Shown here piece by piece: positions 22,930 to 34,589 of a stretch of DNA of 64,000 nt; the stretch's first letter is position 1, and every line of letters starts with the position of its first letter. The notes under the pieces are model-generated. The model had not been told where the DNA came from. It saw only the letters and a program-made list of their open reading frames with translations, and did not search any database. The position numbers and the translations under genes were made by a program. Origin of the DNA: Kitagawia praeruptora (Eukaryota > Streptophyta > Magnoliopsida > Apiales > Apiaceae); assembly GCA_037693485.1 (NCBI GenBank), contig CM075352.1:26506001-26570000 (forward strand). The letters run 5' to 3'.

Positions 22930-23231
22930 TGTTATAAAACTATAAACTTAAATAATATTTTATATGTAGTAGAGAGAGAATAAAGAAGATAGGAGTAATG
23001 TTTTTATTACTTCTTGTGTGTGTTCCAATGAATTGTACAAAGGACTATTTATAGCAACAATTCTACTCACTGGTTATATATGAACATAAACTAGAATATA
23101 CAGCCATGCGTGTGATATCCTCCATTTTCTAAGTTACTATTGTTTTAGGTGTTCAACTTTTGCTGCTATACTATTGTTTTAGGTGTTCAACTTTTGCTGC
23201 TATATTGACAATCACCAATGCATTCATAACA
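22930..23231 (-). repeat. 3' LTR of the minus-strand copia element
   Basis: Reads TGTTATGAATGC...TTTTATAACA on the minus strand. It contains a 34-36 bp direct repeat (ATTGTTTTAGGTGTTCAACT...) in two copies, also present in the other LTR. The purine tract AAGAGGGAA lies just outside it, at about 23232-23242. Confidence 0.95.
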
Positions 23232-23368
23232 TTCCCTCTTGATTGTCAATTTGTGAGTTGTTATAAAGATTGATTGCCTCGTTAAAACCTTGCAAGGAAA
23301 AATCCATTGGGATAAAAACCTTACGAAGGAAAAAGAGTACAATATAATCTCCCCCTGAATAAAACGTC

Positions 23369-26300
23369 TCACAATTTGACATCATAATGTAGCAAGTTCC
23401 TCAATCTTCGCATACCAATATTGTTTCGCAGCTTTTCACATGTTGATGTGTGTAGTGACTTTGTAAGTAAATCTGCCAGATTATCACATGAGCGAACTTG
23501 TTGTACATCAGTGTCACCATTTTCTTGTAGTTCATGAGTGTAGAAGAATTTTGGTAAAATATGTTTAGTTCGATCCCCTTTGATGTAGCCTTCCTTGTGT
23601 TGTTTAATACAAGCTGAGTTATCTTCAAACATAACTGTAGGACTGTCTGAGATACCTGATAAATCACATGATTCTCGAATATGTTGAATGATAGATCGTA
23701 ATCAAATACACTCTCTGCTTGCTTCGTGAATTGCTAGTAACTCTGCATGATTTGATGAAGTTGCCACCATAGTCTGTTTTGTAGACTTCCAAGATATAGT
23801 AGTTCCAAAATATATAACCTGTTTGAGATCGCCCAAAATGAGGGTCTGACATGTACCCCGCATCTGCATATACAATTAGTTGCGATTTTGAACTGTTTGG
23901 GAAGAATAGTCCAAGATCAATTGTCCCACGAAGATATCTGAATATATGTTTGATTCCATCCCAATGCCTTTTAGTTGGATCAGAACTGAATCTCTCCAAC
24001 AAGTTCACAGCAAATGCAATATCAGGTCGTGTGTTATTTGCAAGATACATAAGAGCTCCAATTGCACTAAGATATGGAACTTCAGTCCCAAGTGTATCTT
24101 CATCTTCTTTTATAGGACGGAAAGGATCTTTCTCAACTTCTAATGATCGAACAAGCATCGGTGTTGTTAGTGGATGAGATTTGTTCATGTAGAATCGATC
24201 AAGAACCTTTTCTGTGTAGGTTGACTGATGAACAAATATGCCTGAAGATAAGTACTCCACCTGTATACCTAAACAAAATCTTGTCTTTCCAAGATCTTTC
24301 ATTTCAAACTCATTTTTCAAATAGTTAGCAGCATTTGTAATATCTTCAGAAGTACCTACAATATTCAAATCATCCACATATACTGCAATAATAACAAAAT
24401 CAGATTGTGACCTTTTGATAAACACACATGGACACACTTGATTATTTATATACCCATCATTCAATAAATATTCACTAAGCTTGTTGTACCACATACGACC
24501 AGATTGTTTCAATCCATATAATGATCGTTGTAATTTAACTGAATATAAATGTCGAGGCTTAGTTTCCTCTAACTTTAATCCTTCAGGGATTTTCATATAA
24601 ATATCACTATCAAGTGATCCATAAAGGTAGGCTATCACAACGTCCATCAGACGTGTTTCCAATTTTTCCATACAAGTCATACCCATAAGAAAACGAAAAG
24701 TAACTCCATCCATCACAGGAGAGTAAGTTTCCTGGTAATCAAATCCAGGCCTTTGAGAGAATCCCTGGGCTACCAGCCGGGCCTTATATCTCACAATTTC
24801 CAATGGGAACCACACCAGCTGGTGTTCGGACTACAGGTCCAAATACATTTCTCTTGCGCAAGGATTGCAATTCTTCCTGAATTGTAATTTTCCATTTTGG
24901 CCAATCATCGCTTTGTCGACATTCTTCCACACTTTGTGGTTCAGGATCGAAGTTCATAATAATATCACATGCCACGGAAAAAGCATATACATCATCAACC
25001 TCACTACTCCCACGATCCAATAATTTTCCGTTATGTACATAACTCATTGAGATCTCATAATTTTCAGGTACCTTTGCTTTTATGGAAGCATGTGCCACTT
25101 CAGGGACAATATCCTCTTCTGGAGGTAATACCACTTCGGGTGGTTTTGTCACAGCCACTTCAGGGGCTTGAACCTCTTCAGGAGGTGATACCACTTCTGG
25201 GGTTTTTGATGTAGTTACTTCAGGAACATCTGCCACTTCAGGGGCAGATCCATTCAATTTCCGTTTTCGTGGTACAACATCTTTCGCACCAATAGGCCTA
25301 CCACGCTTCTGGCATGGTTTTGAATCACCAACCAATTCTTCAGGAATTGATTTATGAATAGGGATTTCAACCCAGGCCGGAGCATTAACAGCAGGTATAT
25401 GCGATTTTATAATAAGTCTGGAATCGTTAAAAGCATCCGGCATTTGATTAGCAATATTTTTCATATGAATGATTCTTAAAACCTCAGATTCACATTGTTT
25501 AGTACGTGGATCAATAGCATTTAGTCCTGATGCATTCCATGATAGTTCATAATTTAATTTATGCAAAACATTATCCCCCCCTAATGGAGGGAACACATAC
25601 TCCTCAAAATGACAATCAGCATAACGAGCAGTAAACACATCACCAATTAATGGTTCAAGATATCTTATGATAGATGGTGAGTCAAAACCAACATATATGC
25701 CTACTTTTCTTTGTGGACCCATTTTGGATCTCTGTGGAGGTGCAATGGGAACATATACAGCACTACCAAACACCTTAAAGTGTGAGATATTAGGAATTTG
25801 TCCAAAAGCTAACTGTTGAGGTGATTGTTTATGGTAAGCAGATGGTCTTATCCTAATTATACTTGCAGCATGAAGTATTGCGTGACCCCAAACAGATGTA
25901 GGTAACTTTGCTCTTAGAAGTAAGGGACGTGCAATAAGTTGAAGCCTTTTAATTAGAGATTCTGCTTAGCCATTTTGTGTATGCACGTGAGCTACAGGGT
26001 GTTCGACTGAGATTCCTATTGACATACAATAATCATTGAAACTTGCATATGTAAATTCAGCAGCATTGTCTAGTCGAATTGATTTAATGGGATAGTCAGG
26101 AAATTGAGCTCGCAATTTGATTATTTGAGCAAGTAGTTTGGCAAAAGCTGTATTCCGTGTAGAGAGCAGACAGACATGAGACCATCTAGTTGATGCATCG
26201 ATTAGAACCATGAAATATCTAAATGGGCCGGATGATGGATGAATAGGACCAAAAATGTCACCTTGAATTCTTTCTAAGAAACTTGGAGACTCTGTTTGAA

Positions 26301-26902
26301 GTTTATCTGGAGATGGTCGGACAATTAGTTTTCCTAATGAACATGCTGAGCAGGGAAGTTCATTTTGAGGTATGACCTTTTGATTCTTAAGAGGATGTCC
26401 TATAGAATTTTCTATTATACGACGCATCATAGATACTCCTGGATGACCAAGTCTTTCATGCCAAAGGGTTAGTGATTGTGGGTCTATGATTTTTGGAATG
26501 ACGATATTGTGAGACTCAATGACTCTAATATTTTATAGCATATAATCCCGAAGAGATTGATTGTAATCTTTCTAAGATCTTCTTATGGCCTGAGGTAATT
26601 GAAGTGATAAGGAGATATTCTTTTTCATTCTCACTAGTAGTTTCTACGTGGAAACCATTAAGACGAATGTCTTTAAAACTCAAAAGATTTCTAGTGGATT
26701 TACTAGAATATAGAGCATTATGTACTTGGATTTGTGTCTCATTTGGTAGGATAAAACTAGTTTTCCCAAAACCCTCTATTATATTTGATGTACCCGAAAT
26801 CGTCCAAACATGTGAGCTGGTTTTAATAAACTGTGAGAAGTATTTCTGATTTTGTAGAATAGTGTGAGTGCTGGCGCAATCAGCAATGCATAAATCTCCC
26901 AT
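23369..26902 (-). pseudogene. copia pol (PR-INT-RT-RNase H), inactivated
   Basis: Read leftward from 26902: protease CIADCASTHTIL; a shift in an A run near 26530; integrase zinc region WHERLGHPG and CSACSLGK with DDE core (QGDIFGP, RLDNAAEF, HTQNG); a TAA stop at 25966-25968 right after HTQNG; a Pro/Glu/Val-rich linker with repeated PEV units (about 25060-25260); then reverse transcriptase. At about 24790 a stretch of some 13 residues (the family's YKWVF.RKRNE segment) is missing, with a shift, before RYKARLVAQGFS. VYVDDLNIVGT is intact. RNase H has a shift near 23810 and a TGA (Trp to stop) near 23697, and ends LADLLTKSL. Confidence 0.9.
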
Positions 26903-27049
26903 ATTTTATGATGTGCACATATATCAGTGAACAACAATTTTATTAAAGCAAACCATGTACTTAAAACAAGAACATAAAACAAGTATATGAAAACATGAAA
27001 TTGAAGCAGATACATAAGGAACATGAATTCAAATAGATACATATGAAAA

Positions 27050-28075
27050 CTAATCATCTAAGTCGTAGTAAAGATTAGCACCATCATTTAGTCCATTTGC
27101 AGTTTTGTTGATTGGTTCATCATTAAAACTAGCCAAATTTGTTTCCACCCTTTTCCCCTTCTGCTTTTGAGATGACTCGTAAAGATCTACAAGATGTCTA
27201 GGTGTGTGACAAGTTTGAGTCCAATGTCCATGAGTCCCACATCTAAAACATATATCTCCGGTATCTCCTTCCTGTGGTGCCTTCCTTTTATTTGGCACCT
27301 CATTTTGCCACTTCTGTTGACTAGAGTTGTTGTAACCATCACATTGCCACTTCAGGTGGCCAGAGTTATACTTATTTCGAAATCGACCACGAAAATTTCC
27401 ACATCCACGATTTCGTCCATAATCTCGTCCTCCTCTATGCCCTTTCACACGCTCATTCTTCCGGAAGGACGTGTTATGTACTTCAGGTAACTGGGCAGAG
27501 CCTGTGGGACGTATCTGATGATTTTTCAGCAACAACTCATTATTTTTCTCAGCCACAAGAAGGAGAGATATCAGCTCACTATATTTCTGGAAATTGTGTT
27601 CCCTGTATTGTTGTGCCAAGATCATAGTGTTGGGGTGAAAGGTTGAAAGGGTCTTTTCAATCATCTCAGCATCAGTGACTTTCTCACCACACAGGATTAG
27701 CTTTGAGCTTATTTTAAATAAGGCAGAATTATATTCAGCAACAGATTTAAAATCTTGTAACCTCAAATTGATCCAGTCATAACGGGCATGTGGCAGATGG
27801 ACAAGTTTTTGGTGATCAAATCTATCTTTAAGATTGATCCAAAGAGTGAGTGGATTTTTGACTGTGAGGTATTCAGATTTTAAGTTTTCGTAAATGTGGT
27901 GCCTAAGGAAAATAATTGCTTTGGCATTTTGTTCAACAGTTAGGGTTTTTCCTGTTTCTATGGTATCCTTTAGCCCGTTGGCACTAAGGTGTAATTTCAC
28001 ATCGAGTACCCAAGACAGATAATTATCCCCAGACACATCCAAAGCAACAAAATCTAATTTTGCAAGATTCGCCAT
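27050..28075 (-). CDS. copia Gag, intact frame
   Basis: A 341-codon frame starts at the ATG complementary to 28073-28075 (MANLAKLDFV). The N-terminal part carries the UBN2-type Gag core (LWINLKDRFDHQKLVHLPHA, then LRLQDFKSVAEYNS). An Arg/Gly-rich stretch precedes one zinc knuckle, CFRCGTHGHWTQTC, with all four CCHC ligands. Gag would form the virus-like particle. It stops before protease; about 150 bases of stop-filled spacer separate them, so pol would have needed another way of being expressed. The start ATG is preferred to one 13 codons upstream because family members begin MANLAKL. Confidence 0.85.
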   Translation of the reverse strand: MANLAKLDFVALDVSGDNYLSWVLDVKLHLSANGLKDTIETGKTLTVEQNAKAIIFLRHHIYENLKSEYLTVKNPLTLWINLKDRFDHQKLVHLPHARYDWINLRLQDFKSVAEYNSALFKISSKLILCGEKVTDAEMIEKTLSTFHPNTMILAQQYREHNFQKYSELISLLLVAEKNNELLLKNHQIRPTGSAQLPEVHNTSFRKNERVKGHRGGRDYGRNRGCGNFRGRFRNKYNSGHLKWQCDGYNNSSQQKWQNEVPNKRKAPQEGDTGDICFRCGTHGHWTQTCHTPRHLVDLYESSQKQKGKRVETNLASFNDEPINKTANGLNDGANLYYDLDD

Positions 28076-28431
28076 TCTGAACGCAAAATAAATATTCAAA
28101 ACATGGTATAACAATATGGCATGTTAAACATAAACAATTAAACACATACAAACATATAATGACATAACTTATTTAAAAGTTACGATGGCATAGCCAGCCA
28201 GTTTATTTAAAAATTACGACGGCATAGCCAGCCAGAAACTTTATAATAATATTCATAGTGCAACAATTTTAATATATTAAAGAGTAATATAAACAAGGAA
28301 ATTATAACCATATTTATAAGTAAAAATAGAGCGTACCTCCTTCGTTAATAAAATTTATTTGAGCAATACCTTCTTCTTTAATAAACTTTACTCGAGCAGT
28401 ACCTCCTTACTTCAAAGCTTACTCGGGTAGA

Positions 28432-28448
28432 GACTCGTGTTGATAACG
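28432..28448 (-). other. Probable primer binding region of the minus-strand copia element
   Basis: Just inside the 5' LTR the minus strand reads CGTTATCAACACGAGTC, which is not the usual TGGTATCAGAGC. It is the position where a tRNA primer must pair; which tRNA was not determined. Confidence 0.5.
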
Positions 28449-28746
28449 TGTTATAAAACTATAAACTTAATATTATAATTTATATGTAGTAGAGAGAGAA
28501 TAAAGAAGATAGGAGTAATGTTTTTATTACTTATTGTGTGTGTTCGAATGAATTGTACAAAGGGCTATTTATAGCAACAATTCTACTCACTGGTTACATA
28601 TGAACATAAACTAGAATGTACTGCGTGTGATATCCTCCATTTTCTAAGTTACTATTGTTTTAGGTGTTCAACTTTTGCTGCTATACTATTGTTTTAGGTG
28701 TTCAACTTTTGCTACTATATTGACAATCACCAATGCATTCATAACA
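28449..28746 (-). repeat. 5' LTR of the minus-strand copia element
   Basis: 298 bp with the same ends and the same internal 34-36 bp duplication as the 3' LTR; flanked by GCGAC on its outer side. Confidence 0.95.
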
Positions 28747-28831
28747 GCGACAATATTTTATGGCTTATTAACCTGTTTTAATGGGGAATCTTATCTCTTG
28801 TGTTAATAGTGATGGAATTCGTAATTACTTA

Positions 28832-29195
28832 GGCTCTGTTTGGGATTGCTGTTAAAAATTGTTATGCTGTTAGTAAAAGTGCTGGTAAAAAAAGTGCTGT
28901 TGTAAAAAGCTGAAGACTGTTTGGTAATATTTTTGATTTTTGCATGTTTTGATGAAAAATATATTGAAAATAATGTTTTTGATGAGGTTTGATGTTGAAA
29001 TCAGCTACAGCTTTCCGCAAAAGCTGAAAAGCAGCTTTTTTCAAAAGCATGGGGGAATCTGCTTTCTCTAAAAGCAGCTTTTAGACCAAAAACACTTTTC
29101 AAAAAATCAGCTTATAAATTTAACCAAACACATTTTCAGCTGCTTTTCAGAAATAAGCTGCTATTGCTGTCTGCAAAGCAATCCCAAACACACCC
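28832..29195. mobile_element. Tourist-like (PIF/Harbinger) MITE, TSD TTA
   Basis: Termini GGCTCTGTTTGGGATTGCT and, inverted at the right, GGGTGTGTTTGGGATTGCT match at 17 of 19 positions. TTA flanks both ends. The 364-bp interior is full of AGCAGCTTTT/AAAAGCTG inverted words and no coding sequence; the small minus frame inside it is not a gene. Confidence 0.8.
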
Positions 29196-29544
29196 TTAAT
29201 TAATTTAATTAGTGCTTTTTTTTTTTGAAAAAGAAATACAAGAACTTTAAAAGCAGCATAAAACATACTCCTATGGTGGAACACAGGATGTTATCCAGTT
29301 GATAAGACTATTGTTGAGTAAGTTGGCACCAACAAGGCCTTCCTTCGTGGGCCTCTTCTGGCTAAATCCACTGACAAGTGACAAATACATAAGTGACAAA
29401 TACACATCTACCTTATCCTTTATTATCATACCTGAGTCTACCACACGTTAGTTAACCAATCAGAATCGAGGAATTATTTTAGAACCAATAAGAGCTAATT
29501 CCTAAAATTTAGACTTTTCCATATTTACAATCTCACAATACCTC

Positions 29545-29858
29545 TTTAACCATGGTTAGTTAACACTTCTAATTTAAATACAATAATGATTATATTAAAC
29601 ATGTCCATAAATACCTATTTTTAAAATCAAAAAATATTTACTATAAAATCACAATTTTAATTTGAAATCAATCACAATATACCACTATATATTTTAAATT
29701 AAATTTCATAATTAATCTTTAACCATGATTAGTTAACACTTCTAATTTAAATATAATAATGATTTTATTAAACATGTGCGTAAATACATATTTTTTAAAT
29801 CAAAAAATATTTACTATAAAATCACAATTTTAATTTGAAATCAATCACAATATACCAA
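29545..29858. repeat. Direct repeat of about 141 bp, offset 173 bp
   Basis: 29545-29685 and 29718-29858 are near-identical AT-rich copies beginning TTTAACCATG. The second copy ends exactly where a Helitron-like terminus begins. Confidence 0.85.
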
Positions 29859-30977
29859 TCTATACTATTATATAAATTCCGAAACATTGAAAGTTTTGGT
29901 ACCTGTTTTTTGGTACCTGTTTTTTGGTACCAGTTTTTTGGTACTTCGTGAATTTACTTATTTACCCTTTGTTAAAAAGAAAATAAATATATGATATTTA
30001 TAATTTTAAAACACCTATAATAAATAATAACATAATACAATTAATGGTAATTAGTCGCTTGCATTTTTCACATTTACTTTTAATTGAAGATATTACCTTT
30101 TATAAACACCTAAAAACATCAATGTATCTTCCAATCATAAATATTGAATTAAAACACGTTACATTTTTAATTTAAAACTAATCTTCATTAATATTTTCTT
30201 TTGAACTAAAACACGTTACCTTTTTAATTTAAAACTAATTTTACAATCATTAATATATACCCGAAAATATCACACCATAATTTTCAATTGTTAATAAAAT
30301 ATATTAAAAAATAAATAATAACATAATACAATTAAAGGTAATTAGTCGATTGCCTTTTTCACATTTACTTTTAGTTGAAGATATTACCTTTTATAAACAC
30401 CTAAAAACCTCAATCATATCATATTTTCCAATCAATTCATATCTACCAATAATTAATATATACTCAAAAATATCACATCATATCATATAATCAGTAACAA
30501 AATATAATAGAAATTCGTATTACGAATAATGACCATTAAATTTTTAGTAAAAAAATCAGAATCATTAGATCTAATTATTAAATATATTATATGATTAAAT
30601 TAATTTACTAAAATTTCAAGTTTCAAATTTTATCAACGACATATTTATTTTAAAATTTTATAATATAAGTTTTAAATCATGCATATTTTTAGTAAAAAAA
30701 TCAGAATCATTAGATCTAATTATTAAATATATTATATGATTAAATTAATTTACTAAAATTTCAAGTTTCAAATTTTATCAACGACATATTTATTTTAAAA
30801 TTTTATAATATAAGTTTTAAATCATGCATATCATTAACTAATTTTATATTAAATTATTAAAATTAAAATTAAAATAAAATATTTTAAATAATGATTATAT
30901 AAAAATATTATTATGACATAAAATAAAATTTATTACATATCAACAAAAATCCGTGCATCGCATACGGTGCCCATGGA
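29859..30977 (+). mobile_element. Non-autonomous Helitron, 3' end degraded
   Basis: Starts TCTATACTATTATATAAA at an A/T junction, followed by GAAACATTGAAAGTTTTGG and repeated GGTACCTGTTTTTT. This matches the 5' ends at 35807 and 41595. Near the right end AATCCGTGCATCGCATACGG is a damaged version of the CCCGTGCATCGCACGGG hairpin seen in the others, and the final CTAG is missing. No Rep/helicase coding. Confidence 0.7.
30541..30830. repeat. 145-bp tandem duplication within the Helitron
   Basis: 30541-30685 is repeated as 30686-30830 with essentially no differences visible, starting TTTTTAGTAAAAAAATCAGA. The related copy near 43275 has only one unit, so the duplication is specific to this element. 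Confidence 0.9.
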
Positions 30978-33730
30978 TAAATTTATTAATATTTTGTAAT
31001 ATAATTTTAATTATAATTTTTTTTGAAAAATTAATTGTATAGCATTTTTAATAATATATTTGTATCTTTAATGATAATAATACATATGTTATATGCTTTG
31101 TAAGTATACATTTAATTTTTTCCCTTGTAAATGGTTTTTCTATAATTTATATTTCAAAGTTTAGGCTTACATATTATTTAGAATTTCATAATTATTTTTG
31201 ATTATTTTTTATTTTAATAGATTATATATGATATACTTGAAACATGTAGGTACTATATTCGTGTAGCAATTTATTATTATTTTTTTATCTTTTTGATTAT
31301 GTAATTTAATGATTATCTTAAAAAATTTAGATATTTTGTTATATTGTTTTTAAAGTTTTTAAAGGCATTTTTTAACATTTTTGGAAATATGTGTGGTATT
31401 AAATTTTTTTATTTGTTTGAATATTGATTATTTTTTCATGTTAATTTTATATTTTTGTTATTTATTACTCCGTATATGTTTTTATTTAGAGTAATCTTAG
31501 TGGTTTTTAAGTTGTGTTATATTTTACTTCAAAAAAAAAGGTTGTGTTATATTTTGATATTAATATAAAAATTTTGTGGGTTCTAATTTAAAATATGTTC
31601 ATTTATTGATTTGTGTTCACTTTTTTTTAACTAAAATTTTTTATTTGCAAACTAAGAATTTGTTTATTTGTTGATTTGTACTCACATTTTTTAATTTAAA
31701 TTTTAGAAACATATTTATTGTAAAACTTAAAAATAGAATCTTTAATGATTTTTATTAAAATGATTTTTCTTAAAGCACTTTTATTTGGTAAACGATTTTT
31801 TTTTATAAATTATATTTTAAGTTTATACCTAACATATATTTTAATATTTATATTTTTTGGGGAATTTTTTTCAATTTTATTAGAATGTATATAATATACT
31901 TTAGACATGTGGGAACTTATTGGTTTAACTATTCTTTATATATATATGTGTGATTATGTAATTGTGAACATGTATACATTTTTTGTATTTTTTTAAAAGA
32001 AAGTTTGTACTATTTTTTTATATTTTTGTGTTGGTATATATTTGTTTTAAGTGCATTATGTTAAAATTTATTTTTTATTTTAGTTTTCTACATTATGATC
32101 TCTTTTTTTTTTGAATTGGCGTTTGTTATTTAGATTATATTTTATTGAATTTTGGTATCATTTATGACATGTTTTTTTATTACTTTTTTATTATCTTATT
32201 TTACCATATTTTTTTTTAAAACTTCCTTTTTGTTTTGTAATTAAATGTACATTCTTCTTTTTTTAAAAAAAAATTGAATTGCAATTCTGATGATATTCTT
32301 GTTTACTTGTTTATTATATATAAAGAATTCATTTGCCACTTATTTTTAATTATGATTTTTTGCTATTTTATCATTGTTTGTCAATATTAGAAACATATTT
32401 GTTGTCAAACCTAAAAATAGAATCTTTATTGATTTTTATTATATAATGTTTTTCCTAAAGTATTTTTATTTGGTAAACAATTTTTTGAAAAATATATTTT
32501 AACGTTTAGTCTAACATATATTTTAATATTTCATAACTTATTGTAATTTAACATACATGTGAACACACATACATTTGAACTTTTTTTAAAGAAAAGTTTA
32601 TATTAACTTTTATATTTTTGTGTTGGTTTATATTTATTTTAAGTGCATCATATTAAATTTAATTGTTGATTTGAATTTTCTAAATTTAGATTTGTTTGTT
32701 TTGAATTAGCGTTTGTTTTTTTAATTATATTTTGTTGAATTTCTGTGTCATTTCCAATTATAACATGTTTTTTATTACTTTTTTAATATCTTTTTTTACA
32801 TGTATTTTCTTTTAAAAAAATTTGGTTGTAATTAAATGTAAATTCTTCTTTTTAAAAAAATTGTTTTTTGAATTGAAATTATGATGGTATGCTTTGTATA
32901 CTTGTTTATTTTATATAATAAAGAAAGAATTTGTGATTTATTTTTCATTATGGTTTTTTGTTATTTTATCCTTATTTTAATTGTGTGCAAGTTTTGTGCT
33001 ATTACAACTATTTTTCTTATAAAAATAATAATTAATTAAGTTGATGATGAATATTTTATTAGTTTTATTCTTTATTAATTTATTTTAAATTTTATTGTTG
33101 ATGAAATTTATTATTTTTATAACTTTTAAAATTATTATAGGATATTTTGTACTTATTATATTTAGATTCTCTATTAATTATTTTATTTTTATACATTTTT
33201 TTTTTCTTGTTTGTTAAAATAAAAATATCATTAGTTACACGTAGCATTAGCCCTTTTTTTAGGGGAGCATATTTTTAACTTTTAAAAACGACGACCTAGG
33301 ATATAATGTGAATTGTGATATTACTACTCCAAAAATTTTAAAAAATAAAAAAAAGGGCCCGTGCTCCGTAGAATGTAGAGTAACTATTTATGAAATTATT
33401 TGAGGTTCCATTTACATAGGTATGTAAGAAATCCATTTAAATCGATGTAGTTGTGCTTCATCTTTTCCTCAAGTTGCAATAGTTATGGTCCACATCATTT
33501 GACTAATTGAATTTCGATCAGTTAGGATAATTCTTTCTCCTTAACACCACGACTTTTTCACGAGAAATATACTTACTCTCTGCAATATGATCCAAGATGA
33601 ACACTTTAATATTGGCATATTGCAGTTTGAAACTGACATGTAAAAACTCCTTAAATACAAGTGATACACAACTACACTGTTTTATACAGTGACCAATTGA
33701 GTTTGTTCTCCACCAACCTTATAAATGTTA
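30978..33730. other. AT-rich repeat-derived DNA, no gene
   Basis: Long T- and A-runs with no usable coding frame. It contains the 684-bp direct repeat entered separately; its other parts (30978-31703 and about 33050-33730) show nothing that I could name. Confidence 0.5.
31704..33050. repeat. Two diverged direct copies of a ~684-bp unit
   Basis: TAGAAACATATTTATTG at 31704 recurs at 32388 (TAGAAACATATTTGTTG). The following landmarks (AAAATAGAATCTTTA, TTTATTTGGTAAACGA, TTTTGTGTTGGT.TATATTT, GTTTGTT..TTAGATTATATTT) recur in the same order. The unit's first part also matches the left interior of the MULE MITE at 16576-16740. Confidence 0.7.
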
Positions 33731-34589
33731 GGCCTCGTTTGGTTCTATGTAACCCAACACAGTAACTCTGACTTCCTTGGAACTTTCACAATTAACACCG
33801 TTTGGTTACGTAAAGATGGAGGAACCTAGAGTTACGTGGTACTTGTAGTTACGGCAAAACACGGTAACCCACTTACCTAGGTCATGCGTGGTCACTAGAA
33901 GTTACTTAGCTATTTAATATTATATGTATAATAAATTTATTATATCCTTAACTATAAAATATACTTTAAAATCTAATTAGAAAAATATTATATTTATAGT
34001 ATATGTTATAATATAATTTTATTTTTGTCAAAATATATATTGCATTTGTTACATATTTATATTAAAAAAATCGATCATAAAATTATTTGAAATTTTATAT
34101 ATGTGTAAATTACTTACATATTAAATTGTTAAATTGTACAAGTAACTAGTTATTAAATTAAAATTATTTATATTTTATTATATATTTAATCTTATTTTAA
34201 GTGCATTATGAAATTTTATTTGTATTATTAATTTATTTAAAACAAGCAAAAATAAATTATTATTTTGACTGATTTTAATAGTCATTCCACTATTGTAAAA
34301 TCTAGTATTTGCTTTATATTTTAAATGTTGTGTAGAAATTTTATTTATTTATTTTAGTATTGCTTTTTCAAAAATTTATTTATTTAAATAAATTACTTTC
34401 TTTATTAAACAAAACAATTAACCTGTGTAATTTGTAGTTACATACTCATAAACCAAACGCTGGATTTTTACTTTCCCAGGAACTAAATGTCCTGTAACCT
34501 AGTTTCAAGGAATCTTAAATTACAATGTAACGGTTACAAGGAATCTTAAATTACAATGTAACTATAAAAGCTGAGAAACAAACGAGGCC
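33731..34589. mobile_element. TIR-type non-autonomous transposon
   Basis: Left end GGCCTCGTTTGGTT and right end AAACAAACGAGGCC are inverted repeats. Flanks TAAATGTTA and AAAATGTCA match at 7 of 9 bases, suggesting an aged 9-bp duplicate (MULE-like), though hAT or PIF origin cannot be excluded. A 27-bp unit (CAAGGAATCTTAAATTACAA...) is repeated near 34505-34560. No coding. Confidence 0.65.

Larger units (their letters stand above)
22930..28746 (-). mobile_element. Complete Ty1/copia retrotransposon on the minus strand, TSD GCGAC
   Basis: LTRs of 302 bp (22930-23231) and 298 bp (28449-28746) enclose gag and pol read leftward. GCGAC flanks both sides (22925-22929 and 28747-28751). The family is recognisable by Gag MANLAKLDFVALDVSGDNYL and by a protease with DCASTHTIL in place of the usual DSGA. 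It differs from the copia element at 9648 in primer region, Gag and LTR. The LTRs differ at roughly ten positions plus small indels. Confidence 0.95.

Noticed and set aside
28862..29050. 62-codon minus frame
   Set aside because: Lies wholly inside the Tourist-like MITE and is made of its AAGCTG/CAGCTT inverted words.
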